Shown here piece after piece: positions 1-8,598 of a stretch of DNA of 64,000 bases. Position 1 is the stretch's first letter. Each line of letters starts with the position of its first letter. Made by a program: the position numbers and the translations under genes. Source of the DNA: Stenotrophomonas maltophilia (lineage in GTDB: Bacteria > Pseudomonadota > Gammaproteobacteria > Xanthomonadales > Xanthomonadaceae); NCBI RefSeq assembly GCF_002138415.1, contig NZ_CP015612.1, positions 970,001 through 1,034,000 on the forward strand. The letters are read 5' to 3'. The notes beneath the pieces are model-generated. The model saw nothing but the letters and a program-made list of their open reading frames with translations. It did no database searches and was not told the DNA's origin.

Positions 1-2174
1 AGGTCGGCAATGGCGGCGCCACCGGTGCGATCGGCGGCAGCGTCACCAACAACGGCAGCCTGGTATTCAACGTGGGGGGCAACACGACCGTCGGTGGCGC
101 CATCAGCGGCAGCGGCGGCCTGACCCAGGCCGGCGCCGGTACCGTGACCCTGACCGGCAACAACACCTATACCGGCGGTACTACCATCAACGCGGGTGGC
201 ACGCTGCAGGTCGGCAATGGTGGCGCGAGCGGTGCGATCACTGGCAACGTCAGCAACAACGGCAGCCTGGTGTTCAACGTGGGTGGCAACACCACGGTGG
301 GCGGCACCATCAGCGGCAGCGGCGGCCTGACCCAGGCCGGCACCGGCACCGTGACCCTGACCGGCAACAACACTTACACCGGCGGCACCACCATCAATGC
401 GGGTGGCACCGTGCAGGTCGGCAACGGCGGGGCCAGCGGCTCGATCACCGGCAACATCACCAACAACGGTGGCCTGGTGATCAACACCGGTGGCACCACC
501 ACGCTGGGCGGCACCATCAGCGGTGGCGGCAGCATCGTGCAGGCCGGTCCGGGTGGTCTGAACCTCGGTGGCAACAGCGGTGGTTTCAGCGGTACCGGCC
601 AGGTCACCGGCGGCGGCCTGAATGTCACCGGCAACATCGGCGGCCAGTGGACCATCGGCAGCGGTACCACGTTGTCCGGCACCGGCACCATCGGGGGTAC
701 CGGCGGTGGCGTGACGGTATCCAGTGGCGGCGTGCTGTCGCCGGGTAATGGCCCAGGCAATGGCAGCGGTGCGGGCAATGGCACCGGCACGATCACGGTG
801 GGAGGCAACCTGACCTTGTCGCCGGGCAGCACGCTGGGCATCGATCTGGGTGCCACTGGCAGCGACACGGTGCAGGTGGGCGGCAGTGCCAGCGTGGGTG
901 GCAGCACCGTGCAGGTGAACACCATTTCGCCGAGCACCAGCTACCAGCAGGGCCAGCAGTACACCGTGGTCAATGCTGGCGGTGGCGTAAGCGGGCAGTT
1001 CGCCTCGGCGACCACGCCGTCGGCCTTCCTGACCATCACCCCGGTCTATACCGCGAACACGGCCAACCTGCAGATTGACGTGGCGCAGACCGCGGCGTTC
1101 ACCACGGTGGCCAACACGCGCAACCAGTACAACACTGCCGCCGCGCTGGACAGCCTGCCGCAGAGTGGTCCGGCGCTGGGCCTGTACAACACGGTGCTGA
1201 TGTATGACGCCGGCACCGCGCGCGGCGCCTTCGACCAGCTTTCCGGTGAAGTGCATGCGGCCAGCCGTGCGGTGCTGCTGTATGACAACTACCTGGAAGA
1301 AGGCATCCGCCAGCGCCTGGGCAGTGAGCTGCCGACCGTGCGCGGCGAGCACGCGTCGGCCTGGCTGGCCGGTAGTGGCAAGGTCTTCCGCCAGGACGGT
1401 GACGGCAATGGCGATGACATCCGCTCCAACCGCAATGCGCTGATGGCGGGCGTGGACTGGCAGCTGGGTGAACACGTGGTGCTGGGTGCAGCGGCCGGCA
1501 ACGAACGGCTGGATACGCGCCTGTACGATCGCAGCTCGCGCGCCCGCCTGCGCGGCAACACGTTCGGTCTGTATGCACAGGGACAGTGGAACAACGGTTT
1601 TGCGGTGGGTGGCAGCGTATCGCGCGGTGACTACCGTACGCGTACCACGCGTGAGGTGCCGCTGCTGGGCCAGACCCTCTACAGCCGCCAGGACTCGGAT
1701 GTGACCATCGCGCAGGTGGAGGGCAGCTGGACCTGGACCCATGGCAGGACCCAGCTGCAGCCGTACGTGCAGTTCACCAAGCACTGGGTAGACACTGATC
1801 GCGCGGTGGAGCAGGGCGGCACTGCTGCGCTGGAGCTGGAAGGCGGCAAGGACACGCTCAATGTCAGCACCGTGGGCGTGCGTGGGCGCTGGGACGTGGG
1901 CAGCGGCGAGCGCTTCCCGGCACAGCTGACGGTCGGCCTCGGCTGGCAGCACGCCTCGGGTGACACCGATGTGGCCAGCCGCAACCGCTTCGCGGTGGGC
2001 GGCAATGCCTTCGACGTCTACAGCGCGGTGATGGCACGCAATGCGCTGGTCAGTCAGGTGGGTGTGGCGGTCGGCCTGGGTCGCAACAGCCAGCTGTCGA
2101 TGTTCGTGCAGGGCCAGCACGGCGATGGTCGCCGCGATGTCGGCGGGCAGATCAACCTGCGCGTCGGGTTCTGA
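1..2174 (+). CDS. Autotransporter, C-terminal part (5' end outside window)
   Basis: The reading frame is open from the first bases of the window, so the signal peptide and most of the passenger are missing. The visible passenger is Gly/Thr/Asn-rich and built from autotransporter-associated beta-strand repeats (motif GTVTLTGNNTYTGGTTI), predicting a long beta-helix. A less repetitive stretch follows (nt 550-1080). From about nt 1350 (SAWLAGSGKVFRQDGDG) to the end there is a typical autotransporter beta-barrel ending in an aromatic residue (VGF), the usual outer-membrane insertion signal. By family knowledge this is a type V secretion protein, probably a surface adhesin; the ligand cannot be inferred. 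A SMAG palindrome follows the stop codon. Confidence 0.93.
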   Translation, partial: VGNGGATGAIGGSVTNNGSLVFNVGGNTTVGGAISGSGGLTQAGAGTVTLTGNNTYTGGTTINAGGTLQVGNGGASGAITGNVSNNGSLVFNVGGNTTVGGTISGSGGLTQAGTGTVTLTGNNTYTGGTTINAGGTVQVGNGGASGSITGNITNNGGLVINTGGTTTLGGTISGGGSIVQAGPGGLNLGGNSGGFSGTGQVTGGGLNVTGNIGGQWTIGSGTTLSGTGTIGGTGGGVTVSSGGVLSPGNGPGNGSGAGNGTGTITVGGNLTLSPGSTLGIDLGATGSDTVQVGGSASVGGSTVQVNTISPSTSYQQGQQYTVVNAGGGVSGQFASATTPSAFLTITPVYTANTANLQIDVAQTAAFTTVANTRNQYNTAAALDSLPQSGPALGLYNTVLMYDAGTARGAFDQLSGEVHAASRAVLLYDNYLEEGIRQRLGSELPTVRGEHASAWLAGSGKVFRQDGDGNGDDIRSNRNALMAGVDWQLGEHVVLGAAAGNERLDTRLYDRSSRARLRGNTFGLYAQGQWNNGFAVGGSVSRGDYRTRTTREVPLLGQTLYSRQDSDVTIAQVEGSWTWTHGRTQLQPYVQFTKHWVDTDRAVEQGGTAALELEGGKDTLNVSTVGVRGRWDVGSGERFPAQLTVGLGWQHASGDTDVASRNRFAVGGNAFDVYSAVMARNALVSQVGVAVGLGRNSQLSMFVQGQHGDGRRDVGGQINLRVGF
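3..554 (+). repeat. Tandem 207-bp coding repeats in autotransporter passenger
   Basis: Units begin at 3, 210 and 417, exactly 207 bp (69 codons) apart. Each starts with VGNGGA and runs through NNG(S/G)LV, ISGSGGL and GNNTYTGGTTINAGGT. The first two are nearly identical in DNA; the third diverges in its second half. More units probably lie upstream of the window. Confidence 0.9.
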
Positions 2175-2188
2175 GCAGGGGATGCCAA

Positions 2189-2219
2189 CGGTAGATCCAC
2201 GCAAGGCGTGGATCTACCG
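2189..2219. repeat. SMAG-type palindrome (GTAG REP)
   Basis: Perfect inverted repeat CGGTAGATCCACGC / AAG / GCGTGGATCTACCG, 15 bp after the autotransporter stop. Carries the GTAG signature of Stenotrophomonas SMAG repeats. It lies between convergent genes and may act as a transcription or RNA-end barrier. Confidence 0.85.
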
Positions 2220-2230
2220 GCCGCGGGAGG

Positions 2231-2674
2231 CTACAGCACCCGTTCCATGTCCACAGCGTCGATCCCGGCGCCGTGGCCATCGGGCACGATCCGCGTCACC
2301 TGGAAGCCCAGACCGGCATAGAAGCCCTGGGTATGCTGGCTGGTACTGAGCGCGATGCGCTTGATCGAGGGATCCGCTTCGGCCTGGCGCAGGCGTGCCA
2401 GCGCCAGTTCGCGCCCCAGCCCCTGCCGGTGCAGCGCGCGCTGCACCATGCCCCAACAGAAACCGGCACTGCCGTCGCCGCGTTGCGACAGGCCGCCACA
2501 GGCCACGATGCTGCCATCGCGCTCAATGACCTGGAATGCACAGTCCATGGCCTGCTCACGCAGGAAGCGTTCAAAGTCGCTGCGTTCTTCGGGCGCGAAG
2601 TAGGTCGGTACGTTGCTGTCGAAAATCGACAGGCAGGCGCTGGCATCGGTGGGGCGATAGAGGCGGAGGTTCAT
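2231..2674 (-). CDS. GNAT-family N-acetyltransferase
   Basis: A 147-residue protein of usual single-domain GNAT length. It has the acetyl-CoA-binding motif A (HRQGLGREL) preceded by the beta-4 strand of the fold (FCWGMVQRALH). The C-terminal part, with STSQHTQGFYAGLGF, matches the beta-5/alpha-4 region that closes the cofactor site. It should transfer an acetyl group from acetyl-CoA to a small molecule or protein amine; the substrate is unknown. I chose the ATG at 2674 (MNLRLYRPTD) because an 11-residue-longer start would run into the SMAG palindrome and places no recognisable sequence before the first beta strand. The gene is convergent with the autotransporter and stands alone. Confidence 0.85.
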   Translation of the reverse strand: MNLRLYRPTDASACLSIFDSNVPTYFAPEERSDFERFLREQAMDCAFQVIERDGSIVACGGLSQRGDGSAGFCWGMVQRALHRQGLGRELALARLRQAEADPSIKRIALSTSQHTQGFYAGLGFQVTRIVPDGHGAGIDAVDMERVL

Positions 2675-2697
2675 GGGCCCACGATAGACGATCGTCA

Positions 2698-2720
2698 GTA
2701 GATCCACGCCATGCGTGGAT
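2698..2720. repeat. SMAG-type palindrome
   Basis: GTAGATCCACGC then CAT then GCGTGGAT: the same family as the 2189 copy, one arm shortened. It lies between two minus-strand genes, upstream of the acetyltransferase. Confidence 0.75.
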
Positions 2721-2749
2721 TCATGGGCCGGACGCCGTGCGTGTATCCC

Positions 2750-3856
2750 TCAGGCCGAGATTCCCGCCAGCACCGCATACATCACCACGAAGCTCACCAG
2801 GAACAGGTAGACGCCGCCGATGGCAAGATAGCGCAACACGGTCAGCGCCTTGTTGCCGCCATACACGCGTTGCTGCATCCACAGCAGGTAGACCGGGACC
2901 GCCAGCCACAGCAGTGCATACAGCCATTGGCTGACGGCGGCGAATGCGGGTGATGCGAGCGCGCTGCTGATGCCGGCGATGAGGAAGGTTGCCAGCAGCA
3001 CCATCATCAGCCAGCAGTGGCTGTACAACGCCACGACCAGATGTTCCAGATACCCCATCGGCCGTGGCACGTAGGCGATGCGCAGTACCAGCGCGAACAC
3101 CGGCATCAGGAAGAACAGGGCACCGGGCAATGCGGTCAGGATCGCCTGCATGTACAGATCGGTCTTGCCACCCATGCGTTGGATGTTGGCGTTGCCGTTG
3201 TGCAGGCGCTTGTTGAGCCAGTTGTTGGCGAACCGGGGCCAGCCTGCCACCACGATGGGGTTGGTGTCAGCGTCCCAAGGTTTACCGTTGACGGTGTGGT
3301 TGAAGAAGGTGCCGGGCTCGGTTGCGGTGGCGTCTTTGCTGGTACCGGTAAGCTCGGCTTTGCGCTGTGCGGCTGCCGCATTCACCGCCGCTCTGGCCAT
3401 GGCGAAGCCGGCGTTGCCGGTGGCGGGAGAGCTGGCCTGTTGTTGATCGATCATCATCAGCTGTTTCGCGCGTGAGGCCTCGACCTGTTCAACGGTGATG
3501 GACTTGGCATACAGCGAATCGCTGCCGCCCATGCGGATGTCGTCGACGTGCACGAACAGCTTGCCGATGAAGAACGTAAACAGGGTGAGGATGACGAACA
3601 GCCGCAAAGGCTGCACGTATCCGACCCGGCGGCCCTTGAGGTAGTTCTGCGTGATGCGGCCGGGCACCCAGAGATCGCGCAGCGTGCGGAAGATGCGCCC
3701 ATCCAGATGCCAGAACGATTCGAACACTTCTTCGATGGCATGGCCCACATGCTTGAGCGGATTGTGCGCCGATTGCCCGCAGCGATGGCAGTAGTGGCCG
3801 TGCAGGGCGGTATCGCAGTTTTCGCAGGCAGCGTGAGCGCTGTCGGTCGAGCTCAT
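2750..3856 (-). CDS. DUF3667 membrane protein with N-terminal zinc ribbon
   Basis: 368 residues. The N-terminus has a zinc-ribbon pattern (CENCDTALHGHYCHRCGQ, two CxxC pairs) followed by the conserved block of DUF3667 (VFESFWHLDGRIFRTLRDL, LKGRRVGYVQPLRLF). There is a membrane segment after that block, a hydrophilic loop of about 130 residues, and about four C-terminal membrane segments (LFFLMPVFALVL, LVVALYSHCWLMMVLLATF and others). The function of the family is not established; an inner-membrane location is predicted. The ATG at 3856 is used; a TTG two codons upstream is also in frame. Such proteins are common in Xanthomonadaceae chromosomes, so this is probably the last ordinary chromosomal gene before the islands. 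Confidence 0.85.
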   Translation of the reverse strand: MSSTDSAHAACENCDTALHGHYCHRCGQSAHNPLKHVGHAIEEVFESFWHLDGRIFRTLRDLWVPGRITQNYLKGRRVGYVQPLRLFVILTLFTFFIGKLFVHVDDIRMGGSDSLYAKSITVEQVEASRAKQLMMIDQQQASSPATGNAGFAMARAAVNAAAAQRKAELTGTSKDATATEPGTFFNHTVNGKPWDADTNPIVVAGWPRFANNWLNKRLHNGNANIQRMGGKTDLYMQAILTALPGALFFLMPVFALVLRIAYVPRPMGYLEHLVVALYSHCWLMMVLLATFLIAGISSALASPAFAAVSQWLYALLWLAVPVYLLWMQQRVYGGNKALTVLRYLAIGGVYLFLVSFVVMYAVLAGISA

Positions 3857-3963
3857 GGGCAATGGGCTTGGCGTCGGTTGAAGGCGCCTACGATAGCGAA
3901 TTTTCAGGTTTCGTTCAGTTTTGTTTGACGGTGCCAGATGGTGTGCGGAATCCAGTCAAGAGC

Positions 3964-3986
3964 ATCCACGCAGGGCGTGGATCTAC
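3964..3986. repeat. SMAG-type palindrome
   Basis: ATCCACGC / AGG / GCGTGGAT followed by CTAC, i.e. GTAG on the minus strand. It is at the start of the non-coding strip before the islands. Confidence 0.75.
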
Positions 3987-3991
3987 TGAGC

Positions 3992-4274
3992 CATCTGGAG
4001 GAACAAGCCCCTCTGTTGAGGGGCTGCCCCGACAGGGGCGGGGAGAGGCAGGCAAAGGGAGGGGCCCAAAGGTTGCGCAGCAACGGAGAGAGGGGGATTG
4101 TCGGGTGCATCCATGCACCCGATCCCGATGCGCATTGCGCCCCGGGACCCGCCTGCGGCGGTCTGTCCGTGCATGTCGCGCATCTGGAGGAACAAGCCCC
4201 TCTGTTGAGGGGCTGCCCCGACAGGGGTGGGGAGAGGCAGGCAAAGGGAGGGGCCCAAAGGTTGCGCAGCAACG
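3992..4274. repeat. 94-bp direct repeat, two copies
   Basis: 3992-4085 and 4181-4274 are the same 94 bp apart from one C/T difference. Each contains a GCCCCTC...GAGGGGC hairpin and the string GGTTGCGCAGCAACG. No protein-coding signal. The whole stretch 3857-4741 (about 880 bp) has no gene that I can support. Confidence 0.9.
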
Positions 4275-4312
4275 TTTGGGCGAAGCACGCGCAGCGCACT
4301 TCGCGTCCCGCG

Positions 4313-4364
4313 CCAGATAACTGAAAAAGGCCGCCCCTGGGGGCAGCCTTTTTCAGTTATCTGG
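4313..4364. terminator. Long near-perfect hairpin beside att-like core
   Basis: CCAGATAACTGAAAAAGGC pairs with GCCTTTTTCAGTTATCTGG; the stem extends through a GC-rich centre with one mismatch, about 25 bp in all. It has the form of a rho-independent terminator and sits directly next to the att-like core, like the terminators beside the other tRNA-Ser core copies. Confidence 0.7.
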
Positions 4365-4380
4365 CGGAGAGAGGGGGATT
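4361..4380. other. Att-like core, tRNA-Ser 3' end fragment (site A)
   Basis: CTGGCGGAGAGAGGGGGATT is identical over 20 bp to 48701-48720, the 3' end of tRNA-Ser(GGA) plus one flanking base, but the tRNA does not continue. It is read as the left scar of an earlier integration. Confidence 0.7.
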
Positions 4381-4550
4381 GTCGGGTGCATCCATGCACC
4401 CGATCCCGATGCGCATTGCGCCTCGGGACCCGCCTGCGGCGGTCCGGTTCTGCTCCTGCAGAACCGTCGAACCCCGGCGGTGCTTCTCTCGCCCGATGCT
4501 CTCCGCCAGCCAAATAAAAAAGCCGCCCAGTGGGCGGCTTCTTCATTTAT

Positions 4551-4565
4551 CTGGCGGAGAGAGGG
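4551..4565. other. Att-like core (site B), left end of element 1
   Basis: CTGGCGGAGAGAGGG, 15 bp identical to the tRNA-Ser 3' end, preceded by a terminator-like hairpin (AGCCGCCCA...TGGGCGGCT, 4521-4539). It is 131 bp before the paired TGGCATAC sites that precede integrase 1. Confidence 0.75.
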
Positions 4566-4695
4566 ACTGCCGCGACGCTACCCAATGGGACGCAGTCAAA
4601 CCCAACGCCAAAAAATTTTAGCACAGGGCTCAGTGGCTTAGCCACTCCTGGCCGCCAACTGATCCCAACGAACCCCAAGGGCAGCAAACGTTAAA

Positions 4696-4715
4696 TGGCA
4701 TACTGGATGGCATAC
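4696..4715 (+). promoter_or_regulatory. Paired integrase arm-site candidate
   Basis: TGGCATAC twice (4696 and 4708), 12 bp apart. The same pair occurs at 15189 and at 48626. The distance from the end of the core to the first repeat is 131 bp here and at 15189. Confidence 0.55.
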
Positions 4716-4741
4716 CAGAAGACAGGAGTTCGAGGTGAGGG

Positions 4742-5980
4742 ATGCCCCTGATCACCGATGCTAAGGCCCGTAGTTTGGGGCCTGGTGGCCAGGCGGTGGC
4801 TCACGGCGGGGTAACTGGACTCACGCTGATCCCATCGGCCACGCATAGGGGGCGCGGCAAATGGGTGCTGCGCTTTGTCAGTCCAGTGACAGGCAAGCGC
4901 CGGAACGCGGGCCTGGGCAGCTACCCCCAGGTTGGCATCGCCCTGGCGGGCAAGCTCGCCCGGGAGATGCGGGAACAAATCGCGGCAGGAAGCGACCCGC
5001 TGGAAACCAAAGCTGCGGAGGATGCCAAGCCTAAGACGCCGACGTTCCAGGAAGCTGCGGCGCAGCTCCACCGCGAACTAACGCCCGGGTGGAAGAACCC
5101 CAAGCACGCTCAGCAATGGCTCAACACGCTGACCGAGTACGCGTTCCCGACTGTTGGTTCTCTTCCAATCGATCTAATCCAGCCTCGGCATATCGCGGAC
5201 GTCCTGCGCCCTATCTGGCTGGAGAAGGCGGAAACGGCGACTCGGGTGAAGCAGCGCCTCCACGCCGTGATGGCATGGGGATGGGCGCACGGCTTTAATG
5301 GGGCGAACCCGGTCGACGTGGTCACCCACCTACTTCCGCTGCAGCCTGGCAAAGCCGTTCGTCAGGAGCACCAGCCGGCCATGCCTTGGGCTACGGTTCC
5401 GTCCTTCGTGAAGGCGGAACTCGTCGGTGCGGGCGAGCTCGAGGTGACGCGCAACGCTCTGTTGTTCCTGGTCCTGAACGCCAGCCGTTCTGGCGAGGTG
5501 CGAGGGATGGCATGGAGTGAGGTGAACCTTCGTACGAAGCTGTGGACCATTCCAGCTGCACGAATGAAGGCCAAGGTAATTCATCGGGTGCCCTTGTCGC
5601 TGCAAGCCATCGAGATCCTCAAACGCCAGGCAGGTCAACACGACGAGCTCGTCTTTCCATCCGTACAGGCTCGGTCCGTGATGTCCGATATGACGCTGAC
5701 CGCTTTGCTACGCAGGGTGAATGCACCCAGCGACACACCTGGGCGCGTGGCGACCGTGCACGGATTCCGCTCGAGCTTCCGGGACTGGTGCAGCGAACGG
5801 GGCTACGCACGCGACCTAGCGGAGCGCGCCTTGGCACACGCCGTCAAGGACAAGGTCGAGGCGGCCTACCACCGTACTGACCTTTTGGAGCAACGTCGTC
5901 CGATGATGCAAGCATGGGCCGACTTTGTTCTGTCAGCCAAGAATGAGCTCAAGAAGAACACCACGACTCATGACAACTGA
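4742..5980 (+). CDS. P4-type tyrosine integrase (integrase 1)
   Basis: 412 residues, the usual length of DUF4102/P4-type integrases. The N-terminal arm-binding domain (ITDAKARSLGPGGQAV...RNAGLGSYP) is followed by a core-binding region and the catalytic domain. It has Arg I in NASRSGEVRGMAW, the HxxR box in HGFRSSFRDW, a His in ALAH and the nucleophile Tyr in AAYHRTDLLEQRR. It should recombine the element's att site with the tRNA-Ser 3' end. A good RBS (GAGGTGAGG) precedes the ATG. The downstream gene overlaps its last 11 bases. It closely resembles integrase 2 at 15235. The catalytic residues look intact, so it may still be active. Confidence 0.95.
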   Translation: MPLITDAKARSLGPGGQAVAHGGVTGLTLIPSATHRGRGKWVLRFVSPVTGKRRNAGLGSYPQVGIALAGKLAREMREQIAAGSDPLETKAAEDAKPKTPTFQEAAAQLHRELTPGWKNPKHAQQWLNTLTEYAFPTVGSLPIDLIQPRHIADVLRPIWLEKAETATRVKQRLHAVMAWGWAHGFNGANPVDVVTHLLPLQPGKAVRQEHQPAMPWATVPSFVKAELVGAGELEVTRNALLFLVLNASRSGEVRGMAWSEVNLRTKLWTIPAARMKAKVIHRVPLSLQAIEILKRQAGQHDELVFPSVQARSVMSDMTLTALLRRVNAPSDTPGRVATVHGFRSSFRDWCSERGYARDLAERALAHAVKDKVEAAYHRTDLLEQRRPMMQAWADFVLSAKNELKKNTTTHDN

Positions 5981-7103
5981 GCCACTCCCCGTCCGCGTCA
6001 AGCCGATGAGCCGCATGCTTGAAGGAGAGGATCCCGTTGACTTCATGCTCAGGCTGACCGAAATCGGTGGGAGATTCTACGTCCATGTTCCGGAGGGGTT
6101 TCGCTGTCACTTCAAAGAGCCTGGGCACCTATTCGCTCACCGTGTTTGTCCCGAGCAAGGTGCCGCTCCTTCTTCTATTCGCCATTATGGCGAACCCAGT
6201 TTCCTGCAGCTCGATGAGTGGCAGGTACAGAAGCTCATTGAGCACCAACCTATTGCTCTGCACATTTTCAGCGCAGGCGCTCTATTTCGACGGATGAGGG
6301 CAGATGGTCGCCCCTCAATCGATTTTGATCACCAGCCCATCCGTCAAGGCGTGCTGGAGCCAAATGCGCATTCGGTCGCGAGCGCGACACCTACCGTGAC
6401 GACGCCAGGGCTCGGGCCTTCCAAAGTGCTGAAGGCCGCCAAACCAAACTCGAACATGTACTCGTACTATCTGTCCGGTGTTGACTTCACTGACATTTAC
6501 GTTGAAGAGGCGGCGATCAGCGTTGCACTTAGCACCGAAAGCCAGGACGCCCCACCCGGAGAGGAGCTGCCACCTGATCCTTATGGCATCGAGCGCTCGT
6601 CACCACTCTTATTCAAGATCCTCGAGGCGGCTTACAAAAATCGGGATAAAGCGCGCGAGGAAATCGACACCCCATCGTTGGCGGCAGATTTTCGTAAGCT
6701 CAATGCTTCCTACACAAAAAACCCTAAGCCGTTCAACGACGGGCGACATGAATTCGCCGCAACACTTGCCAATCCCAGCTACAGCTATTCGTCCGACGGC
6801 CTTAGTGAAATCAATCTTCCTATTGAGACCGTAGAGGTTCCGGCAAATACGTTCCTCGACCAATCATTTATCAATAGTAGACTCAAGAAACTCTTATACG
6901 CAGCCTGCCGCTGGAGCGGCGCCATGGAGCCGGCACTCCAAAACGATCGAGAGAAGCTGGTTGATCTCTTGGTCGGTCTTGGCTTCTTCGACAGAGAAGA
7001 CAGTGATCAGGTGCAAGCGTCGGTCTACTTCATTACGGGGAAGAAGTACCTGCGCAACAAATACAGAAGCGAATTCAGGCACATCCGAGGCGATCGTATG
7101 TGA
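5970..7103 (+). CDS. Integrase-linked protein of unknown function (copy 1)
   Basis: 377 residues from the ATG at 5970, which lies inside the end of integrase 1 (11-nt overlap), so the two are probably translationally coupled. I do not recognise a domain. A homologue occupies the same place behind integrase 2 (16463-17623). The pair are most alike at both ends: the first 45 residues (RML-GEDPVDF / FYV-VPEGFR) and the last 130 (NPKPFNDGRHEFAATLANP, KLVDLLVGLGFFDREDSDQ). The middle (residues 60-220) is variable. There is no signal peptide or membrane segment. The conserved coupling suggests a role in element biology, such as control of excision or immunity between elements; that is inference. 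Confidence 0.8.
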   Translation: MTTEPLPVRVKPMSRMLEGEDPVDFMLRLTEIGGRFYVHVPEGFRCHFKEPGHLFAHRVCPEQGAAPSSIRHYGEPSFLQLDEWQVQKLIEHQPIALHIFSAGALFRRMRADGRPSIDFDHQPIRQGVLEPNAHSVASATPTVTTPGLGPSKVLKAAKPNSNMYSYYLSGVDFTDIYVEEAAISVALSTESQDAPPGEELPPDPYGIERSSPLLFKILEAAYKNRDKAREEIDTPSLAADFRKLNASYTKNPKPFNDGRHEFAATLANPSYSYSSDGLSEINLPIETVEVPANTFLDQSFINSRLKKLLYAACRWSGAMEPALQNDREKLVDLLVGLGFFDREDSDQVQASVYFITGKKYLRNKYRSEFRHIRGDRM

Positions 7104-7351
7104 CGCTGCTTACGTCGGCTGCACATTCGGGTGATGTCCAGGCTCGAACCTTGGTCCATGGGTCTATTAGCAGGATCGGAACGAAAATCATGCCGATGCG
7201 GAGAACGCGACTCGATCAAGGCAATTCCAAGGAAATCAACAGCGACATCTTCGAGGACGTCCTGGCTGATTTGGGAATGGCATTAGAAGCGTTCGGCGCC
7301 GCGCTGCAGTTGGCTGGCAAGCGACTCCAAGCGAATGAGTTTCCGTTGTAG
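7100..7351 (+). CDS. Small hypothetical protein
   Basis: 83 residues from a GTG that overlaps the previous stop codon by 4 nt (GTGA arrangement); it ends 11 bp before the broken alpA gene. The C-terminal half ([19 protein letters not shown]) could form an amphipathic helix. No family recognised and no homologue is seen in element 2, where the giant helicase follows instead. Tight spacing is the only support for its being a gene. Confidence 0.35.
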   Translation: MTLLTSAAHSGDVQARTLVHGSISRIGTKIMPMRRTRLDQGNSKEINSDIFEDVLADLGMALEAFGAALQLAGKRLQANEFPL

Positions 7352-7362
7352 CCACCCCGCAG

Positions 7363-7575
7363 ATGCCAGCTGCTGCGCCGAGCACGGCCGTCATTAGCGG
7401 TTTGCCCGCGGAAGGCTTCGTACGCATCTGGGACATCATTGGCCGAAAAGCCCAAAACGGGGTGGCAGCTACCCCAGGCATGATTCCCGTGAGCAGAGCC
7501 ACCTGGTACTCAGGTGTTAGATCGGGGCGCTTCCCAAAGCCCATAAAACATGGAGGGGTGTCCGCACCGGTATAG
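7363..7575 (+). pseudogene. AlpA-family regulator, truncated by IS5 remnant
   Basis: The 5' part encodes [11 protein letters not shown], then [23 protein letters not shown], the winged-helix DNA-binding core of AlpA-like excision/replication regulators of P4-like elements. After GRFPKPIKH the sequence becomes the end of a transposase remnant and the frame stops at 7575, so the C-terminal strand that normally follows (an AWR-like motif) is lost. It would have controlled excision or gene expression of element 1. The insertion probably inactivated it. Confidence 0.75.
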
Positions 7576-7845
7576 CCGCTGTCGCCACACACCGTGTCCT
7601 CATCGCCATGCAGCAGCTTATGGGTCTGGGTGATGTCAGCCACTTTGGCCGCCGTGCATCGCACGTGGTGCACCAGGCCAGAGGCATCGTCCACGCCGAT
7701 GTGCGCCTTCATCCCGAAATACCACTGGTTGCCCTTCCTGGTCTGATGCATGTCCGGGTTACGCTTGCCTTGGGCGTTTTTGGTCGAGCTTGGCGCGGCG
7801 ATGATCGTGGCATCGACGATCGTCCCGCCGCGCAGACTCAATCCC
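7554..7845 (-). mobile_element. IS5-family transposase remnant
   Basis: Read on the minus strand, 7841 to about 7558 encodes an internal piece of an IS5-type DDE transposase: [33 protein letters not shown] (the catalytic D region), then DSGYTGA. Both the N-terminal and C-terminal parts and both terminal repeats are missing. The frame continues leftwards into antisense alpA sequence, so the whole ORF is not a gene. Its left edge is fused to alpA. Confidence 0.8.
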
Positions 7846-8345
7846 GCCGGCCCAGTTTGCTGCCAACCACCGAACCCAAACCCATCCCACCGCAGTACCC
7901 TTCAACCCCGGGCTCCACCAGTAATGGGTGGTACGGCTACTGGGGGCAGGTCACTTCGATTTCACAAAGGCGCGTCACGCGTTTTCCTTGGGTACTGGTC
8001 GAACCCCAGGCGATGTGCGCGCCGGGTCGGTCAAGCGCGTTGCGGCCGCCGTGGGCGAGGGCGCCGCCGTGGTCTCCCAGATCCATCAATACCCGGCATC
8101 GCGCCAGCCCGTCCTGCCCCTCCCCCCCGAGGAAAGCCATGCGCCCGCGCTGCACGCATGAAGACCAGATTGTCGATGTCACGCCAAGCGCGCTGGGCTA
8201 CGAGTAATGCTCGGCCATCCGATCATCGAAGGCTACGAGCCGCCCGAAGGCTGGGGCTAGTGCTATGTCGACGAAGTGGAAGTCGAACTGCCGGACCAGA
8301 CCCCGCAGCTGATCCCGCGCTACTTCTCAGCTTCGTGCCGTCCTT
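7846..8345 (+). pseudogene. Decayed coding sequence, unknown families
   Basis: Between the IS5 remnant and the catalase gene I see protein-like stretches in shifting frames. One runs GWYGYWG, then after a frame change GHFDFTKARHAFSLG and VSQIHQYP. Another begins at ATG 8207 with LGHPIIEGYEPPEGWG, then an in-frame TAG at 8260, then CYVDEVEVELPDQTPQ. This looks like two overlapping genes broken by frameshifts and a nonsense change. No family recognised. The rest up to 8598 shows nothing convincing. Confidence 0.4.
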
Positions 8346-8598
8346 GACCCGGCGGGTCATCGGTTGAGCAGGCCAACGCTTCCCACCGGAAAGTCTCGGC
8401 ACGCACCGCTCATGCGTGGACCGACGCGGCGAGGCCAGGGCGTGCCGAAAGCGAGCCAACCTTCTGCAACCCGAGGCCATGAAGCGAGCGGCTTCATGGC
8501 CTCATCACGCTTGCATGTCAATATCGTAATCCCCAATACCCTGTCGTATGGCGGCGTGCCGGACAACCGCATGCCATGCCTATCGACGCAGGAGATCC

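Larger units (their letters stand above)
4084..4444. repeat. 80-bp direct repeat containing a tRNA-Ser-like core, two copies
   Basis: 4084-4163 and 4365-4444 are 80 bp with one difference. Each begins with CGGAGAGAGGGGGATT, identical to bases 48705-48720 inside the tRNA-Ser 3' end, then the palindrome CGGGTGCATCCATGCACCCG. The second copy overlaps the att-like core at 4361. Confidence 0.85.

Noticed and set aside
3938..4621. Several 80-190 codon open frames in the repeat strip before element 1.
   Set aside because: They are open because of repeated GC-rich DNA, overlap on both strands, contain palindromes and have no RBS or family match.
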